Of a stretch of 64,000 nt of DNA, positions 51,192 to 61,078 are shown one piece after another. Within the stretch, counting starts at the first letter, position 1; every line of letters starts with the position of its first letter. The notes beneath the pieces were generated by a model. That model had not been told where the DNA came from and did not search any database. It saw nothing but the letters and a program-made list of their open reading frames with translations. The stretch lies in contig NZ_JAUSSH010000007.1 of the NCBI RefSeq assembly GCF_030812255.1, positions 62,001-126,000 on the forward strand, given 5' to 3'. Source of the stretch: Paeniglutamicibacter psychrophenolicus. Lineage in GTDB: Bacteria > Actinomycetota > Actinomycetes > Actinomycetales > Micrococcaceae. A program made the translations under genes and the position numbers.

Positions 51192-51314
51192 ACCAACCTT
51201 TCCTGTTCACTCTTGCCCACGCGATTCCTCCACACGCGTCTCGGGCGTCGTCCATCGGGCCACCAAGTCAAAGACTCCTCCGTGTCCAAGGCTGCCCGTG
51301 GCGCTGCCCGGGAG

Positions 51315-51956
51315 TCAGGAACACCGCTCCCGCAGGGTTTCGACGCCTTCCCCGGTGAGCTGCCCACAGTAGGCGCCGCGTCCGGCCATGGCCATCACCA
51401 GCGCCAGGGTTGTGCCCGTGACGAGCGGGCCGGCACCGCTGGCGAACGGGCCGTCGGTGGCCTCAAGCCGCAAACCGGCTATGTTCGTCTTGCTCGGAAC
51501 GGTGAAATCTCCCTTCGCGAGGAAGCGGGCGACCGCGGTGGCGGCCGCAACGTCGACGTCGTGATCGATCCCCAGTGGATGGCGGATGTCTTGGCCGTGG
51601 ATGACCACCTCGCCCACCCATGCCTCGATCGGCCCAAACGTCGAGGTGGTGCTGGAAAGGATTGAGCGAAAACGTGCCAGCGTTTCGGCGGGAGTTGCGC
51701 CGCGGTGCTCGGCCAGCCGCCGGTCGTTGTGCAGGTCGAAATCGAACCTAGCACCCAGCACGCTGGCGACCCAGCGGACCGGGCCAACGCTTGCCGCCGC
51801 GGTAAGGTGCGCCACGACCTCTTCCACGCTCCAGCGCCCGCACAGCGAGCCGGTTGCCCACTGGGCATCCTCGAGGCCGGCAAGATCCCGGGACAGGGCC
51901 GCGCGCTCGGCGTGCGCCCACGACCAGAGCCGGTGGCGTGAGGTGTTTGGGGGCAT
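51315..51956 (-). CDS. maleylpyruvate isomerase family protein (TIGR03083-like)
   Basis: A 213-residue protein with an N-terminal DinB-like bundle: LCGRWSVEEVVAHLTAAASVG and a second conserved His in EVVIHGQDIRHPLGID, matching mycothiol-dependent maleylpyruvate isomerase-like proteins. Start at 51956 (MPPNTSRHRL), with GGAG 5 nt upstream; the open frame further upstream is noncoding-like. It is transcribed leftward in the same direction as the 50562 gene, 123 nt before it. Substrate unknown; divergent from the DinB/pentapeptide gene. Confidence 0.8.
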   Translation of the reverse strand: MPPNTSRHRLWSWAHAERAALSRDLAGLEDAQWATGSLCGRWSVEEVVAHLTAAASVGPVRWVASVLGARFDFDLHNDRRLAEHRGATPAETLARFRSILSSTTSTFGPIEAWVGEVVIHGQDIRHPLGIDHDVDVAAATAVARFLAKGDFTVPSKTNIAGLRLEATDGPFASGAGPLVTGTTLALVMAMAGRGAYCGQLTGEGVETLRERCS

Positions 51957-52135
51957 GGTTTCTCCGGACGTAGGCAACGGGGCGTGGTCGAGAAGTCTAG
52001 CAAGCCGATGCCGCTGCCGGCATCCGGGAACCGCCACGCCGGTGGTACCGTGGGCTCGCGGCCACACGAGTGGCCGCCGCGCACCATCCCGCCCGGCGGC
52101 CCTCGCCGTGGCGAGCTGCCTGGGGGAGGACCAGC

Positions 52136-52900
52136 ATGGCAATCTTCGACTCGAGCGACGACCTGCAGGGATCGCGATTCAGCGACGCAGACCTGCGCGG
52201 GTCCCGGTTCAACGGCTGCGACCTCTCGGATGCGAAGATGCGCGGGGGCAACATGCAGGGAGCCGACATCGATGACCCGTGGCTGCTGCGGGACGGGGGA
52301 GTCCTGCTGGTCAACGGCGTGGACGTGGTGCCCTTCGTGCGTGGGGAAATGCTGCGCCGCTTCCCGGGCAGGGCAACGATGCGGGCCGCGGACCCCGAGG
52401 GCCTGCGCGGTGCCTGGGCGGCCGTCGAACAGGCCTGGGCGTCCACCATGGAGCGGGTCGCGGCGCTGCCGGCGGGGGCCGTCGACGAGTCGGTGGACGG
52501 GGAATGGTCTTTTTCCCAGACGCTGCGCCACCTGGTCATGGCCACCGACATCTGGCTGCGCCTCACCATCTTGGGCATCGAGGCCCCGTTCCATTCCCTG
52601 GGCCAGCCCAACGACGGCTTTGCGGAATACGGCTACGACGCCTCCGTGTTCACCCCCGGCGTTCCCTCGTTTCCCGAGGTACTCGAGGCCAGGGCCGGGC
52701 GCGTGGCGATGGTGCGCGGGTTCCTGGCCACGCTCACCGACGCGGATCTCGAAGAGAAGCACGCCAACCCCGGGAACCCGGATCGCGAGGAGAGTACGCG
52801 CTCCTGCCTGCACGTGATCCTGTCCGAGGAGTGGGAACACCTGCGCTTTGCCGTGCGCGACCTCGACGCGATCGGGAAACGGGACTGGGGCCGGGTGTGA
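52136..52900 (+). CDS. pentapeptide-repeat / DinB-fold fusion protein
   Basis: A 254-residue protein. Residues about 8-45 are pentapeptide-like repeats (LQGSRFSDADLRGSRFNGCD); residues about 85-250 form a DinB/DUF664-like four-helix bundle with EWSFSQTLRHLVMATDIW and a later His in SEEWEHLRFAVRD. Such bundles bind a metal, often with mycothiol or bacillithiol. ATG 52136 with GGGGGAGGA upstream. It is the third related-fold gene in this stretch and is divergent from the previous one. Convergent with argG, separated by a hairpin. Confidence 0.8.
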   Translation: MAIFDSSDDLQGSRFSDADLRGSRFNGCDLSDAKMRGGNMQGADIDDPWLLRDGGVLLVNGVDVVPFVRGEMLRRFPGRATMRAADPEGLRGAWAAVEQAWASTMERVAALPAGAVDESVDGEWSFSQTLRHLVMATDIWLRLTILGIEAPFHSLGQPNDGFAEYGYDASVFTPGVPSFPEVLEARAGRVAMVRGFLATLTDADLEEKHANPGNPDREESTRSCLHVILSEEWEHLRFAVRDLDAIGKRDWGRV

Positions 52901-52904
52901 AAAA

Positions 52905-52946
52905 GGGCGGGGCCCCTCACCGAGAAACCGGTGAAATGCCCCGCCC
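52905..52946. terminator. bidirectional hairpin, DinB-fusion / argG
   Basis: Arms GGGCGGGGC / GCCCCGCCC (52905-52913, 52938-52946) with an inner TCACCG / CGGTGA stem, between convergent genes. Confidence 0.75.
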
Positions 52947-52983
52947 GTCCCGGCGGCCCGAGCGGGCCACCGGCATAGTGCTT

Positions 52984-54495
<1,512 letters not shown>

Positions 54496-54593
54496 TCATA
54501 CTTGGATTTTCCGGGACCGTGGTCGCGGGTCCGCGCCGGGGATGCCTTCGCGGGCGGCACTGAATGCATAATTATTTGAAGGGATGAATCCTT

Positions 54594-55577
54594 ATGAGCA
54601 CTGTGGAGTATCGCCGTTTGGGCAATTCCGGGCTGGTGGTTTCGGCCGTCGGGCTCGGCTGCAACAACCTGGGCCGTGCCGGGACCGCCACCGAGGACCA
54701 GGCCGGAACCAACGCCGTCATCAACGCCGCCCTTGAGTCCGGAATCACATTCTTCGACGTCGCCGACACCTACGGCAGGGAGCCCGGCCTCTCGGAGACC
54801 CTGCTCGGGGCGGCGCTGGGCAAGCGCCGCGATGAGGTCGTGATCGGCACCAAGTTCGGCATGGACATGGGCGGGGCCAACGGCAACGACTTCGGTGCCC
54901 GCGGCTCGCGCCGCTACATCGTCCGCGCCGTGGAAGCCTCCCTGCGCCGGCTGGGCACCGGGTACATCGACCTGTACCAGTTCCACAGCCCGGACCCGCT
55001 GACCCCCATCGAGGAAACGCTGGCCGCCCTGGACGACCTGGTGGCCGCCGGCAAGGTGCGCTACATCGGGCACTCGAACCGCGCCGGCTGGCAGATCGCC
55101 GAGGCCGAATTCACCGCCCGCATCTCCGGCGGCACGCGCTTCATCTCCTCGCAGAACCACTACAACCTGCTGGATCGGCGCGCCGAGCTCGAGGTGGCCC
55201 CGGCCGCCGAGGCGTACTCGCTGGGCCTGCTGCCGTACTTCCCGCTGGCCAACGGGCTGCTCACCGGCAAGTATTCCGATGGCCGGGCCCCGGAAGGCTC
55301 CCGGCTGACCCACGCCCGGCAGCACCTGATGCACACCGTGGACTTCGGGCAGCTGCGCACCTTCTCCGACTTCGCCCGCGAGCGCGGCTTCACCGAACTT
55401 GAGATCGCCTTCTCCTGGCTGGCCGCCCAGCGATCGGTCGCCAGTGTCATCGCCGGGGCCACGCTGCCCGAGCAGGTCGCGCAGAACGCCGCGGCGGTCT
55501 CCTGGAAGCCGTCGGCAGAGGACCTGGCCGAACTCGACACGATCTTCCCGCGCGTGCCGAAGATCGCACTCTTCTAG
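54594..55577 (+). CDS. aldo/keto reductase
   Basis: A 327-residue NADPH-dependent TIM-barrel oxidoreductase. The catalytic tetrad is visible: Asp and Tyr in DVADTYGREPG, Lys in VIGTKFGMD, His in YQFHSPDP. The cofactor-binding end shows VIAGATLPEQVAQNA. Substrate not predictable. ATG 54594 with GAAGGGA upstream. The nucleoside hydrolase gene begins 3 nt after its stop, so they share a transcript. Confidence 0.92.
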   Translation: MSTVEYRRLGNSGLVVSAVGLGCNNLGRAGTATEDQAGTNAVINAALESGITFFDVADTYGREPGLSETLLGAALGKRRDEVVIGTKFGMDMGGANGNDFGARGSRRYIVRAVEASLRRLGTGYIDLYQFHSPDPLTPIEETLAALDDLVAAGKVRYIGHSNRAGWQIAEAEFTARISGGTRFISSQNHYNLLDRRAELEVAPAAEAYSLGLLPYFPLANGLLTGKYSDGRAPEGSRLTHARQHLMHTVDFGQLRTFSDFARERGFTELEIAFSWLAAQRSVASVIAGATLPEQVAQNAAAVSWKPSAEDLAELDTIFPRVPKIALF

Positions 55578-55580
55578 GCG

Positions 55581-56651
55581 ATGGACTTTCCGCGGATCAG
55601 GATCCTGCTCGACAACGACACCGGGATCGACGACGCCCTGGCCCTGGCCTACCTGGCGGCCTGCGAACACGTCGAAATCGTGGCGGTCACCGCCACGCCC
55701 GGCAACGTTGGCGTCGACCAGGTCGCGGCGAACAACCGGGCGCTGCTGGCGCTGTGCGGGGCGCCGGAAGTGCCGGTGCTCATCGGGGCACGCAAACCGC
55801 TGGCCGTCCCGCTGCTGACCACTCCGGAAACCCACGGCCCGCAGGGCGTCGGGTACGCCACGCTGCCCGATCCGGCACCGGCGGACCCGAACGCGGGGGA
55901 GCAGGACGCGGTTGATCACTGGATCGAGGCGGCCCGCGCCAACCCCGGGGAGCTGACCGCGCTGCTGAGTGCCCCGCTGACCAACTTCGCGCTCGCACTG
56001 CGCCGCGAACCGCGGCTGCCCTGGCTGCTGGGCAGGGTCGTGATCATGGGCGGGGCCTTCTACCACCAGGGCAACACCACACCGACCGCCGAGTGGAACA
56101 CGCACGTGGACCCGCATGCCGCCGCGGAGGTCTACGCCGTATACACGGCCGCCGCCGCGGCCGGGCTGGAGGCGGCCAAGCTGCCGATCGTCTGCTCGCT
56201 GGACACCACCGAGCGCTTTGAGATGCGCCCCGAACTGCTCGCCGACCTGGCCGCGGCCGCCGGATGCACCGAACCGGAGATCGTGCGCGGGGACGACCCG
56301 GAAGGCACCCGCAGCATGGCCTCGAACCCGCTGGTGCGCTACCTGTCCGATGCGCTGCGCTTCTACTTCGAGTTCCACCGCGACTACGACCAGGGCTACA
56401 TCGCCCATGTGCACGACTTCTTCGCCGCCGGGATCGCCGCCGGCACCCTGGAATACAAGGCCCGGGAGGCAACCGTGGCCGTGGAAACCCAATCGCCGCT
56501 GCTCATCGGCACCACCGTGGCCGATTTCCGCGCGCTCTGGGGCAAGCCGGCCAACGCCCACGTGGTCACCTCGAACGACCCGGAGGCCGGCTTCGCCGAA
56601 CTCGTGAAGAAGCTCGGCGCCCTGGCCCGGCGGATTGGCCAAGTTGCCTGA
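55581..56651 (+). CDS. nucleoside hydrolase
   Basis: A 356-residue calcium-dependent N-glycosidase that releases bases from ribonucleosides. Signature LLDNDTGIDDALAL at the N-terminus, the substrate region VIMGGAFYHQGNTTPTAEWN with the following HVDPHAA, and the later helical segment. Cytosolic. It is directly behind the aldo/keto reductase gene. Which nucleosides it prefers cannot be told. A hairpin at 56789-56833 follows. Confidence 0.9.
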   Translation: MDFPRIRILLDNDTGIDDALALAYLAACEHVEIVAVTATPGNVGVDQVAANNRALLALCGAPEVPVLIGARKPLAVPLLTTPETHGPQGVGYATLPDPAPADPNAGEQDAVDHWIEAARANPGELTALLSAPLTNFALALRREPRLPWLLGRVVIMGGAFYHQGNTTPTAEWNTHVDPHAAAEVYAVYTAAAAAGLEAAKLPIVCSLDTTERFEMRPELLADLAAAAGCTEPEIVRGDDPEGTRSMASNPLVRYLSDALRFYFEFHRDYDQGYIAHVHDFFAAGIAAGTLEYKAREATVAVETQSPLLIGTTVADFRALWGKPANAHVVTSNDPEAGFAELVKKLGALARRIGQVA

Positions 56652-56788
56652 GTGGCACGTGCCGGGCAACCGAATTTCCTGGCTTGGACGCCGGAACCCA
56701 CCCGCCGGCCATGCCTTTGCCAGCGCGGACAGCGGAAGTGGGGTGCCGCAAAAAAGCGCCGATCCCGGGTCGGCTCCTCGGGGAAAGT

Positions 56789-56833
56789 CCGGACCGCCGG
56801 GGGAGCACCTTGCCAGCGGGAACGGCGGTCCGG
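56789..56833. terminator. inverted repeat after nucleoside hydrolase
   Basis: Perfect 11-bp arms CCGGACCGCCG / CGGCGGTCCGG with a 23-nt loop; no U-run, so termination is uncertain. Confidence 0.5.
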
Positions 56834-56861
56834 GGCTCTGGCGTTATGCCTGCGCCCTTGG

Positions 56862-56867
56862 TAGTTT
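56862..56867 (+). promoter_or_regulatory. candidate -10 of a leaderless transcript (VOC gene)
   Basis: TAGTTT, a TANNNT hexamer, ends 7 nt before ATG 56875. That is the spacing expected when transcription starts at the ATG, and no Shine-Dalgarno is present. No clear -35 was found. Confidence 0.45.
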
Positions 56868-56874
56868 TCACCAC

Positions 56875-57312
56875 ATGGCTATCTAACTTGAGAACGTCGG
56901 CATTGCGGTTCGCGACCTTGAAGAGGCGATCGCCTTTTTCACGAACCTTGGTCTTGCTGTCGTCGGCCGAGACACCGTCAGCGGCGAGTGGACCGACACC
57001 GCGGTGGGACTCGATGGAAACCACGCCAACATCGCGATGCTCCAGACCCCGGACGGACACGGACAACTGGAGCTCTTCGAATACATCCATCCCGAGGCGA
57101 TCGAATCGGCCCCCACCCGTCCCAACGACATCGGCATGCACCGTGTGGCCTTCTCGGTGGATGACATTGACGAGGCCCTGGCGCTTGCCGCAAGGCACGG
57201 ATGCCACCCCCTGCGCGGCGTGGCGACCTACTCCGACATCTACAAGCTCACCTATCTCCGTGGCCCGAGCGGAATCCTGGTGATGCTCGCGCAGGAGCTG
57301 AAGAAGGGCTGA
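56875..57312 (+). pseudogene. VOC family protein (glyoxalase fold) with in-frame stop at codon 4
   Basis: The reading frame is ATG GCT ATC TAA, then a complete VOC-domain protein of about 141 residues: LENVGIAVRDLEEAIAFF at the start, and a conserved C-terminal YLRGPSGILVMLAQ. The close homologues I know begin with a similar MAI-x-LENVGIAV pattern, so TAA probably replaced a Glu codon (GAA). The frame is otherwise intact. The first in-frame ATG/GTG after the stop is GTG 57004, which would delete the first beta-alpha unit and a metal ligand. So it is a recent nonsense mutation or a sequencing error. Methylmalonyl-CoA epimerase-like function is possible from the family. Confidence 0.75.
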
Positions 57313-57352
57313 CTTTCCCCATCCGGCCGGGCCGCAATTGCCGGCGACAGGG

Positions 57353-57868
57353 CTAGGCGGTTTCCCCGGTGCCGTGCCCCGGACGGGGCGATGGCTTCTT
57401 CCGAAGGACTGGCATGGCGAGCGCGGCCAGCATCGTGGCCGTGGCGCCCAGGAACGCGACCCCGCTGGCCATATAGAGGGGTGCCTCCAACGCGAATGCG
57501 GCCTCGGCGTTCCAGTTGTAGTAGGTATCGCCCACCGAATTCATGTTGCCGAACGCCGTGAAGAAGAATGCCGGTGCGCCCAGGGCAAGGATTCCTGCCC
57601 ACATTGACGCTGTTGCCCATATCGGCAAGGTGGCTCGGCGGGATATCGTCGCCACACCCCATGCGAGGGCGAGCACGATACCCAGCGACGCGAAGACGGC
57701 CCCTGGAATTGCGCTGTAGGGTTGGTTCGCCGCAGCCATGTCGGTGATCGCCGTCTCGAGCGGCACGCCGCTGGCGGCAACCACGGCCCAGTCGTTCATC
57801 AGCATTGCCCCGAGCACCGCATAAGCGATGATCGCAACCATTCCGAGGATGGTGAAGATTGTGCGCAT
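57353..57868 (-). CDS. hypothetical four-helix membrane protein
   Basis: A 171-residue protein with four hydrophobic segments (about 5-25, 53-75, 85-107 and 130-152). The family is not recognised. The N-terminus (MRTIFTILGMVAIIAYAVLG) could be a first membrane helix rather than a signal peptide. The C-terminal tail is basic. It is read leftward, divergent from the ECF transporter genes and 40 nt from the end of the VOC gene. Confidence 0.7.
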   Translation of the reverse strand: MRTIFTILGMVAIIAYAVLGAMLMNDWAVVAASGVPLETAITDMAAANQPYSAIPGAVFASLGIVLALAWGVATISRRATLPIWATASMWAGILALGAPAFFFTAFGNMNSVGDTYYNWNAEAAFALEAPLYMASGVAFLGATATMLAALAMPVLRKKPSPRPGHGTGETA

Positions 57869-57954
57869 CTCGAAAGACTAGCAGTCTGCTGTTTCTGGCC
57901 TGAGCCGCACCACCCAGGAACCTCATTCCGGCCGGGGACGGAGCCGCGGTGCGC

Positions 57955-58027
57955 TAGAATCTTTCCCGGGCCAAGGTGACATAGGCCCCGCTCACGCTCC
58001 GTGGCGCATCCGGTCTTTCCGGGATGT
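57955..58027 (+). promoter_or_regulatory. promoter and structured leader of the ECF transporter operon
   Basis: A candidate -10 (TAGAAT, 57955-57960) would give a leader of about 88 nt. It can form two hairpins: GGGCC...GGCCC (about 57968-57988) and a stem with one bulge at 58006-58027 (GCATCCGG / CCGGGATG). The second ends about 13 nt before the ribosome site (GAGGAA). No known riboswitch class was recognised. Confidence 0.4.
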
Positions 58028-58054
58028 GCCCCCGCAATCGAGGAATTCCATCCC

Positions 58055-58861
58055 ATGTCACCGAACCTGATCCTGCCCGAGACCGCCACCGGGCACCCGA
58101 TGCGCCGCCGGATGCTGGCAGCCGCCGGCGCCCTGTTGCTCGCCGGAACCTACACCGCACTGGTCCTCACCCAGCCCACCGGCCTGGTCGACGGGCTGGG
58201 CCAGACCGTCGCCCTGGCCACCTTCGCCGCCTACCTGGTGGCCGCATTGCTGCTGTTGGCCGCGGTGCTGCCCGAGCTTCCGGTTTCCACCCTCACCCTG
58301 ATCCCCGTCGCACTGGCGCTGAACATCGTGCTGGGCCAGTTCGTCGGCTCCGTGATGGTCCCGCTCTACCTGGACTCGCTGGGCACCGTGCTGGTCGGAT
58401 TCCTGGCCGGACGCCGGGCCGGGGCCGCCACCGGCGTGCTCGGCACGCTGATCTGGTCGCTGTTCAACCCCACGGTGCTGCCCTTTGCCGCCGGCGCCGC
58501 ACTGGTTGGCTTCCTGGCCGGCACCGCCGCCCGCTTCGGCGCGCTGCGCCGCCCCTACCTGGCCCCGGTGGCCGGGCTGGCCGCCGGCGTGCTGGTCGGC
58601 GTGCTCTCCGCACCGGTGGCCGCCTTCGTCTTCGGCGGCACCTCCGGGGTCGGGACCGGCGCACTGGTCGCCGCGTTCCGCTCCATGGGCGACTCGCTGC
58701 TCTCGGCGGTGACCAAGCAGGCACTGATCTCCGACCCCGGGGACAAGGCCATCGTCTTCCTGGTCGCCGCGCTGCTCATCTACGCGCTGCCCCGGCGGCT
58801 CAGTGCAGGCTTCGCGTTCGTGCGCCGCCACAACGTGCTCGGCTCCCGCGGCTCCAGGTAG
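58055..58861 (+). CDS. ECF transporter S component (substrate binding)
   Basis: A 268-residue membrane protein with about six hydrophobic segments, resembling ECF S components: SVMVPLYLDSLGTVLVGF and GVLGTLIWSLFNPTVLPF in the middle are typical of this group. It captures a vitamin-like micronutrient and is used with the T and A proteins encoded next. ATG 58055 with AGGAA upstream. The substrate is not identifiable from sequence; a vitamin or vitamin precursor is usual. Next gene starts 8 nt after the stop. Confidence 0.75.
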   Translation: MSPNLILPETATGHPMRRRMLAAAGALLLAGTYTALVLTQPTGLVDGLGQTVALATFAAYLVAALLLLAAVLPELPVSTLTLIPVALALNIVLGQFVGSVMVPLYLDSLGTVLVGFLAGRRAGAATGVLGTLIWSLFNPTVLPFAAGAALVGFLAGTAARFGALRRPYLAPVAGLAAGVLVGVLSAPVAAFVFGGTSGVGTGALVAAFRSMGDSLLSAVTKQALISDPGDKAIVFLVAALLIYALPRRLSAGFAFVRRHNVLGSRGSR

Positions 58862-58869
58862 CCGGTCCC

Positions 58870-59628
58870 ATGCCCCGCACCTCGCCGCTGCACCCCTTCA
58901 CCGTGCTCGCCCTCGCCGCGGCCGCCACCGCCACCACGGTGGCCATCGGCCGCTGGTGGCTCAGCGTCGCGGTGCTGCTGGCGTGCCTGCTGCTGGCTGC
59001 CTGGGCACGGCGCGCGCGCAGGCTGGCCGGGCTGGCCGTGGCCATCCTGGCACCGGCCTTCGGCTCCCAGCTGCTGATCCATTCGATGGCGGACGCCGCC
59101 GGCGGCCACGTGCTGGCCGCCGCGGGCCCGCTGCGGATCACCGCCGAGGGACTGGCGACCGCCGGGGCGCTGGGCCTGCGCACCGGGGTCCTGGTGGTGG
59201 CGGGGTTGCTGTGCACGTTGCTGATCGACCGGCATGACCTGATTGCCGCGGTCGACCTCTCACCCGCCCCGCCGCAGCTGGGCTACCTTCTCGCGGCCAC
59301 GCTGTTGCTGCTTCCGGCCCTGGAACAGCGGCAGCGGGCCATCGGCCAGGCGCAATTGCTGCGCGGGGCGACCCTGGGAGGCGGGCCGCGCGGCTGGTTC
59401 CGGCGCGTGCGGCTGCGCTCGGTCCCGCTGGTGCTCGGTGCCCTGCAGGACGCCGCGGACCGCTCCGCCCACCTGGCCGCCCGCGGGTTCCCGGCCGCGG
59501 GTCCGCACACCCGCCTGCGCACGGTGCCGGACTCGGCCGCCCAGCGCCGGGTGCGCCGGATCGCCCTGGCCTGCATCGTGCTGGGACCGGTCGCGGTGCT
59601 GGCGCCCACCTGGGCCGGTGCCGCGTGA
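58870..59628 (+). CDS. ECF transporter T component (transmembrane)
   Basis: A 252-residue protein with about five hydrophobic segments. Cytosolic coupling helices show the two Arg-containing motifs of T components: AQLLRGATLGGG and the AARGFPAAG segment. It anchors the S component to the two ATPase domains. ATG 58870, 8 nt after the S gene stop; its stop overlaps the start of the ATPase gene (GTGA). The frame further upstream is a shadow of the S gene. Confidence 0.82.
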   Translation: MPRTSPLHPFTVLALAAAATATTVAIGRWWLSVAVLLACLLLAAWARRARRLAGLAVAILAPAFGSQLLIHSMADAAGGHVLAAAGPLRITAEGLATAGALGLRTGVLVVAGLLCTLLIDRHDLIAAVDLSPAPPQLGYLLAATLLLLPALEQRQRAIGQAQLLRGATLGGGPRGWFRRVRLRSVPLVLGALQDAADRSAHLAARGFPAAGPHTRLRTVPDSAAQRRVRRIALACIVLGPVAVLAPTWAGAA

Positions 59629-61052
59629 GCACGGGGCCGAACCGGGTGCTCGGGCTGGAACTGGCGCGCTTCCGCTATTCCGGGGCCTCCCGCGACACGC
59701 TGTCCGGGATCAACCTTTCCCTGGCGCCGGGCTCGCTGACGGTGGTCCTGGGGGACTCGGGATCGGGCAAGTCCACGCTCGGGGCCGTGCTGGCCGGGAT
59801 GCTGCCGCGCCACGACGGCGACGCACTGGACGCGACGCTGCACCTGGCCGGCCAGCGGATCCGCCACCGGCCCGGCGCTGCGGTGCGCATCGACCCGGTG
59901 GGCTGGGCCCGGCAGGTCGGGTTGTTGCCGCAGGATGCGCGCCACTACCTCTCCGGGGTGCGCGCGACCGTGGCAGAGGAACTGGCCCTGGGCCTGGAGA
60001 ACGCCGGGGTGCCGCGCGCGCAGATGCACCGGCGGATCGCCGCCCTCGCGGACCGACTGGAGCTGCACGCGTTGCTGGATCGCGATCCGGCCCAGCTCTC
60101 CGGCGGGCAGGAACGCCTGGTGGCGCTGGCCGCCCTCGCGCTCGATACGCCGACGGTGCTGGTCCTGGACGAACCGCTGGCCGGCCTGGACGCCGCGGCC
60201 GCGGCCCGGATCTGCGAGATGCTGGACCGGCTGCGCAGCGGGGGCACCGCACTGGTGCTGCTCGCCCGCGCCGTCGACCGGCTGACGGCCGGTGCCGACA
60301 CCGTGCTGGCCCTGCGGGCCGGCAGCTGCCACGAGTTGGACACCGCGGTGCCGGCGGACCCGGCACCCCTGGCACCGGCGGTGCGCGGGGCACCGGGGAC
60401 ACCAGACGAGGTGCTGCTGGGCTTCTCCGGGGTCGGGATCGGCTACCCGGGATCCGCACACCCCGTCGTGGAGTGCCTGGAGCTGACGGTGCGGGCCAGT
60501 GAATGCGTGGGGCTGGCCGGGCCCAACGGAAGCGGCAAGACCACGGTGCTCAAGGCCGCCGCCGGCCTGCTGCGCCCGAGCGCCGGGCAGGTGCACGGCA
60601 AATCCCTGGCCGCCGGCACAGTGGGGCTGCTGCTGCAAAATCCCTCCGACCAGCTCTTCGAGCGGACCGTTGCCCGCGAGGTCGCCTTCGGCCTGCCCAG
60701 GCGCGGCCCGGCGGCGGCGCGGATCCCCGCGGTGCTGGACTCGCTGGGACTGGGAGAGCATGCCCAGGCCCACCCCTACGAGCTGCCGGCCTCGGCCCGC
60801 CGGCTCGTCGCCCTGGCCACGGTGCTGGTGCGCGAGCCGGAGGTGTTGCTGCTTGACGAGCCGACCGAGGCACTGGACGCCCACGGGTTGGCCCTGCTGC
60901 ACGCGGCGCTCGCGGTGGTGCTGGACCGCGGAGGGGCGGTGCTGCTGGCGACCCACGACGAGGCGTTCATGGCCGCCACCGCGCACCGGGTGCACCGCAT
61001 GGGCCCGGCCGTTGCAGCCCGCGTCCGGGACAGGACCGGCGGCCCCGGGTAG
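59625..61052 (+). CDS. ECF transporter ATPase, two domains fused
   Basis: A 475-residue protein with two ABC ATPase domains in one chain, as in other fused EcfA-A' proteins. Domain 1: Walker A GDSGSGKSTLG, signature LSGGQERLVAL, Walker B VLVLDEPLAGLD. Domain 2: Walker A GPNGSGKTTVL, a degenerate signature (LPASARRLVALA), Walker B VLLLDEPTEALD. It powers the S and T proteins upstream. GTG start overlaps the T gene stop. Together the three genes form one operon. Confidence 0.92.
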   Translation: MSTGPNRVLGLELARFRYSGASRDTLSGINLSLAPGSLTVVLGDSGSGKSTLGAVLAGMLPRHDGDALDATLHLAGQRIRHRPGAAVRIDPVGWARQVGLLPQDARHYLSGVRATVAEELALGLENAGVPRAQMHRRIAALADRLELHALLDRDPAQLSGGQERLVALAALALDTPTVLVLDEPLAGLDAAAAARICEMLDRLRSGGTALVLLARAVDRLTAGADTVLALRAGSCHELDTAVPADPAPLAPAVRGAPGTPDEVLLGFSGVGIGYPGSAHPVVECLELTVRASECVGLAGPNGSGKTTVLKAAAGLLRPSAGQVHGKSLAAGTVGLLLQNPSDQLFERTVAREVAFGLPRRGPAAARIPAVLDSLGLGEHAQAHPYELPASARRLVALATVLVREPEVLLLDEPTEALDAHGLALLHAALAVVLDRGGAVLLATHDEAFMAATAHRVHRMGPAVAARVRDRTGGPG

Positions 61053-61078
61053 AGTGGGGGAACTTTAGGCAGGGGCAG

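Noticed and set aside
57961-58054. Thiamine or cobalamin riboswitch in the ECF leader
   Set aside because: The leader is too short and lacks the conserved core sequences (e.g. CTGAGA for TPP).
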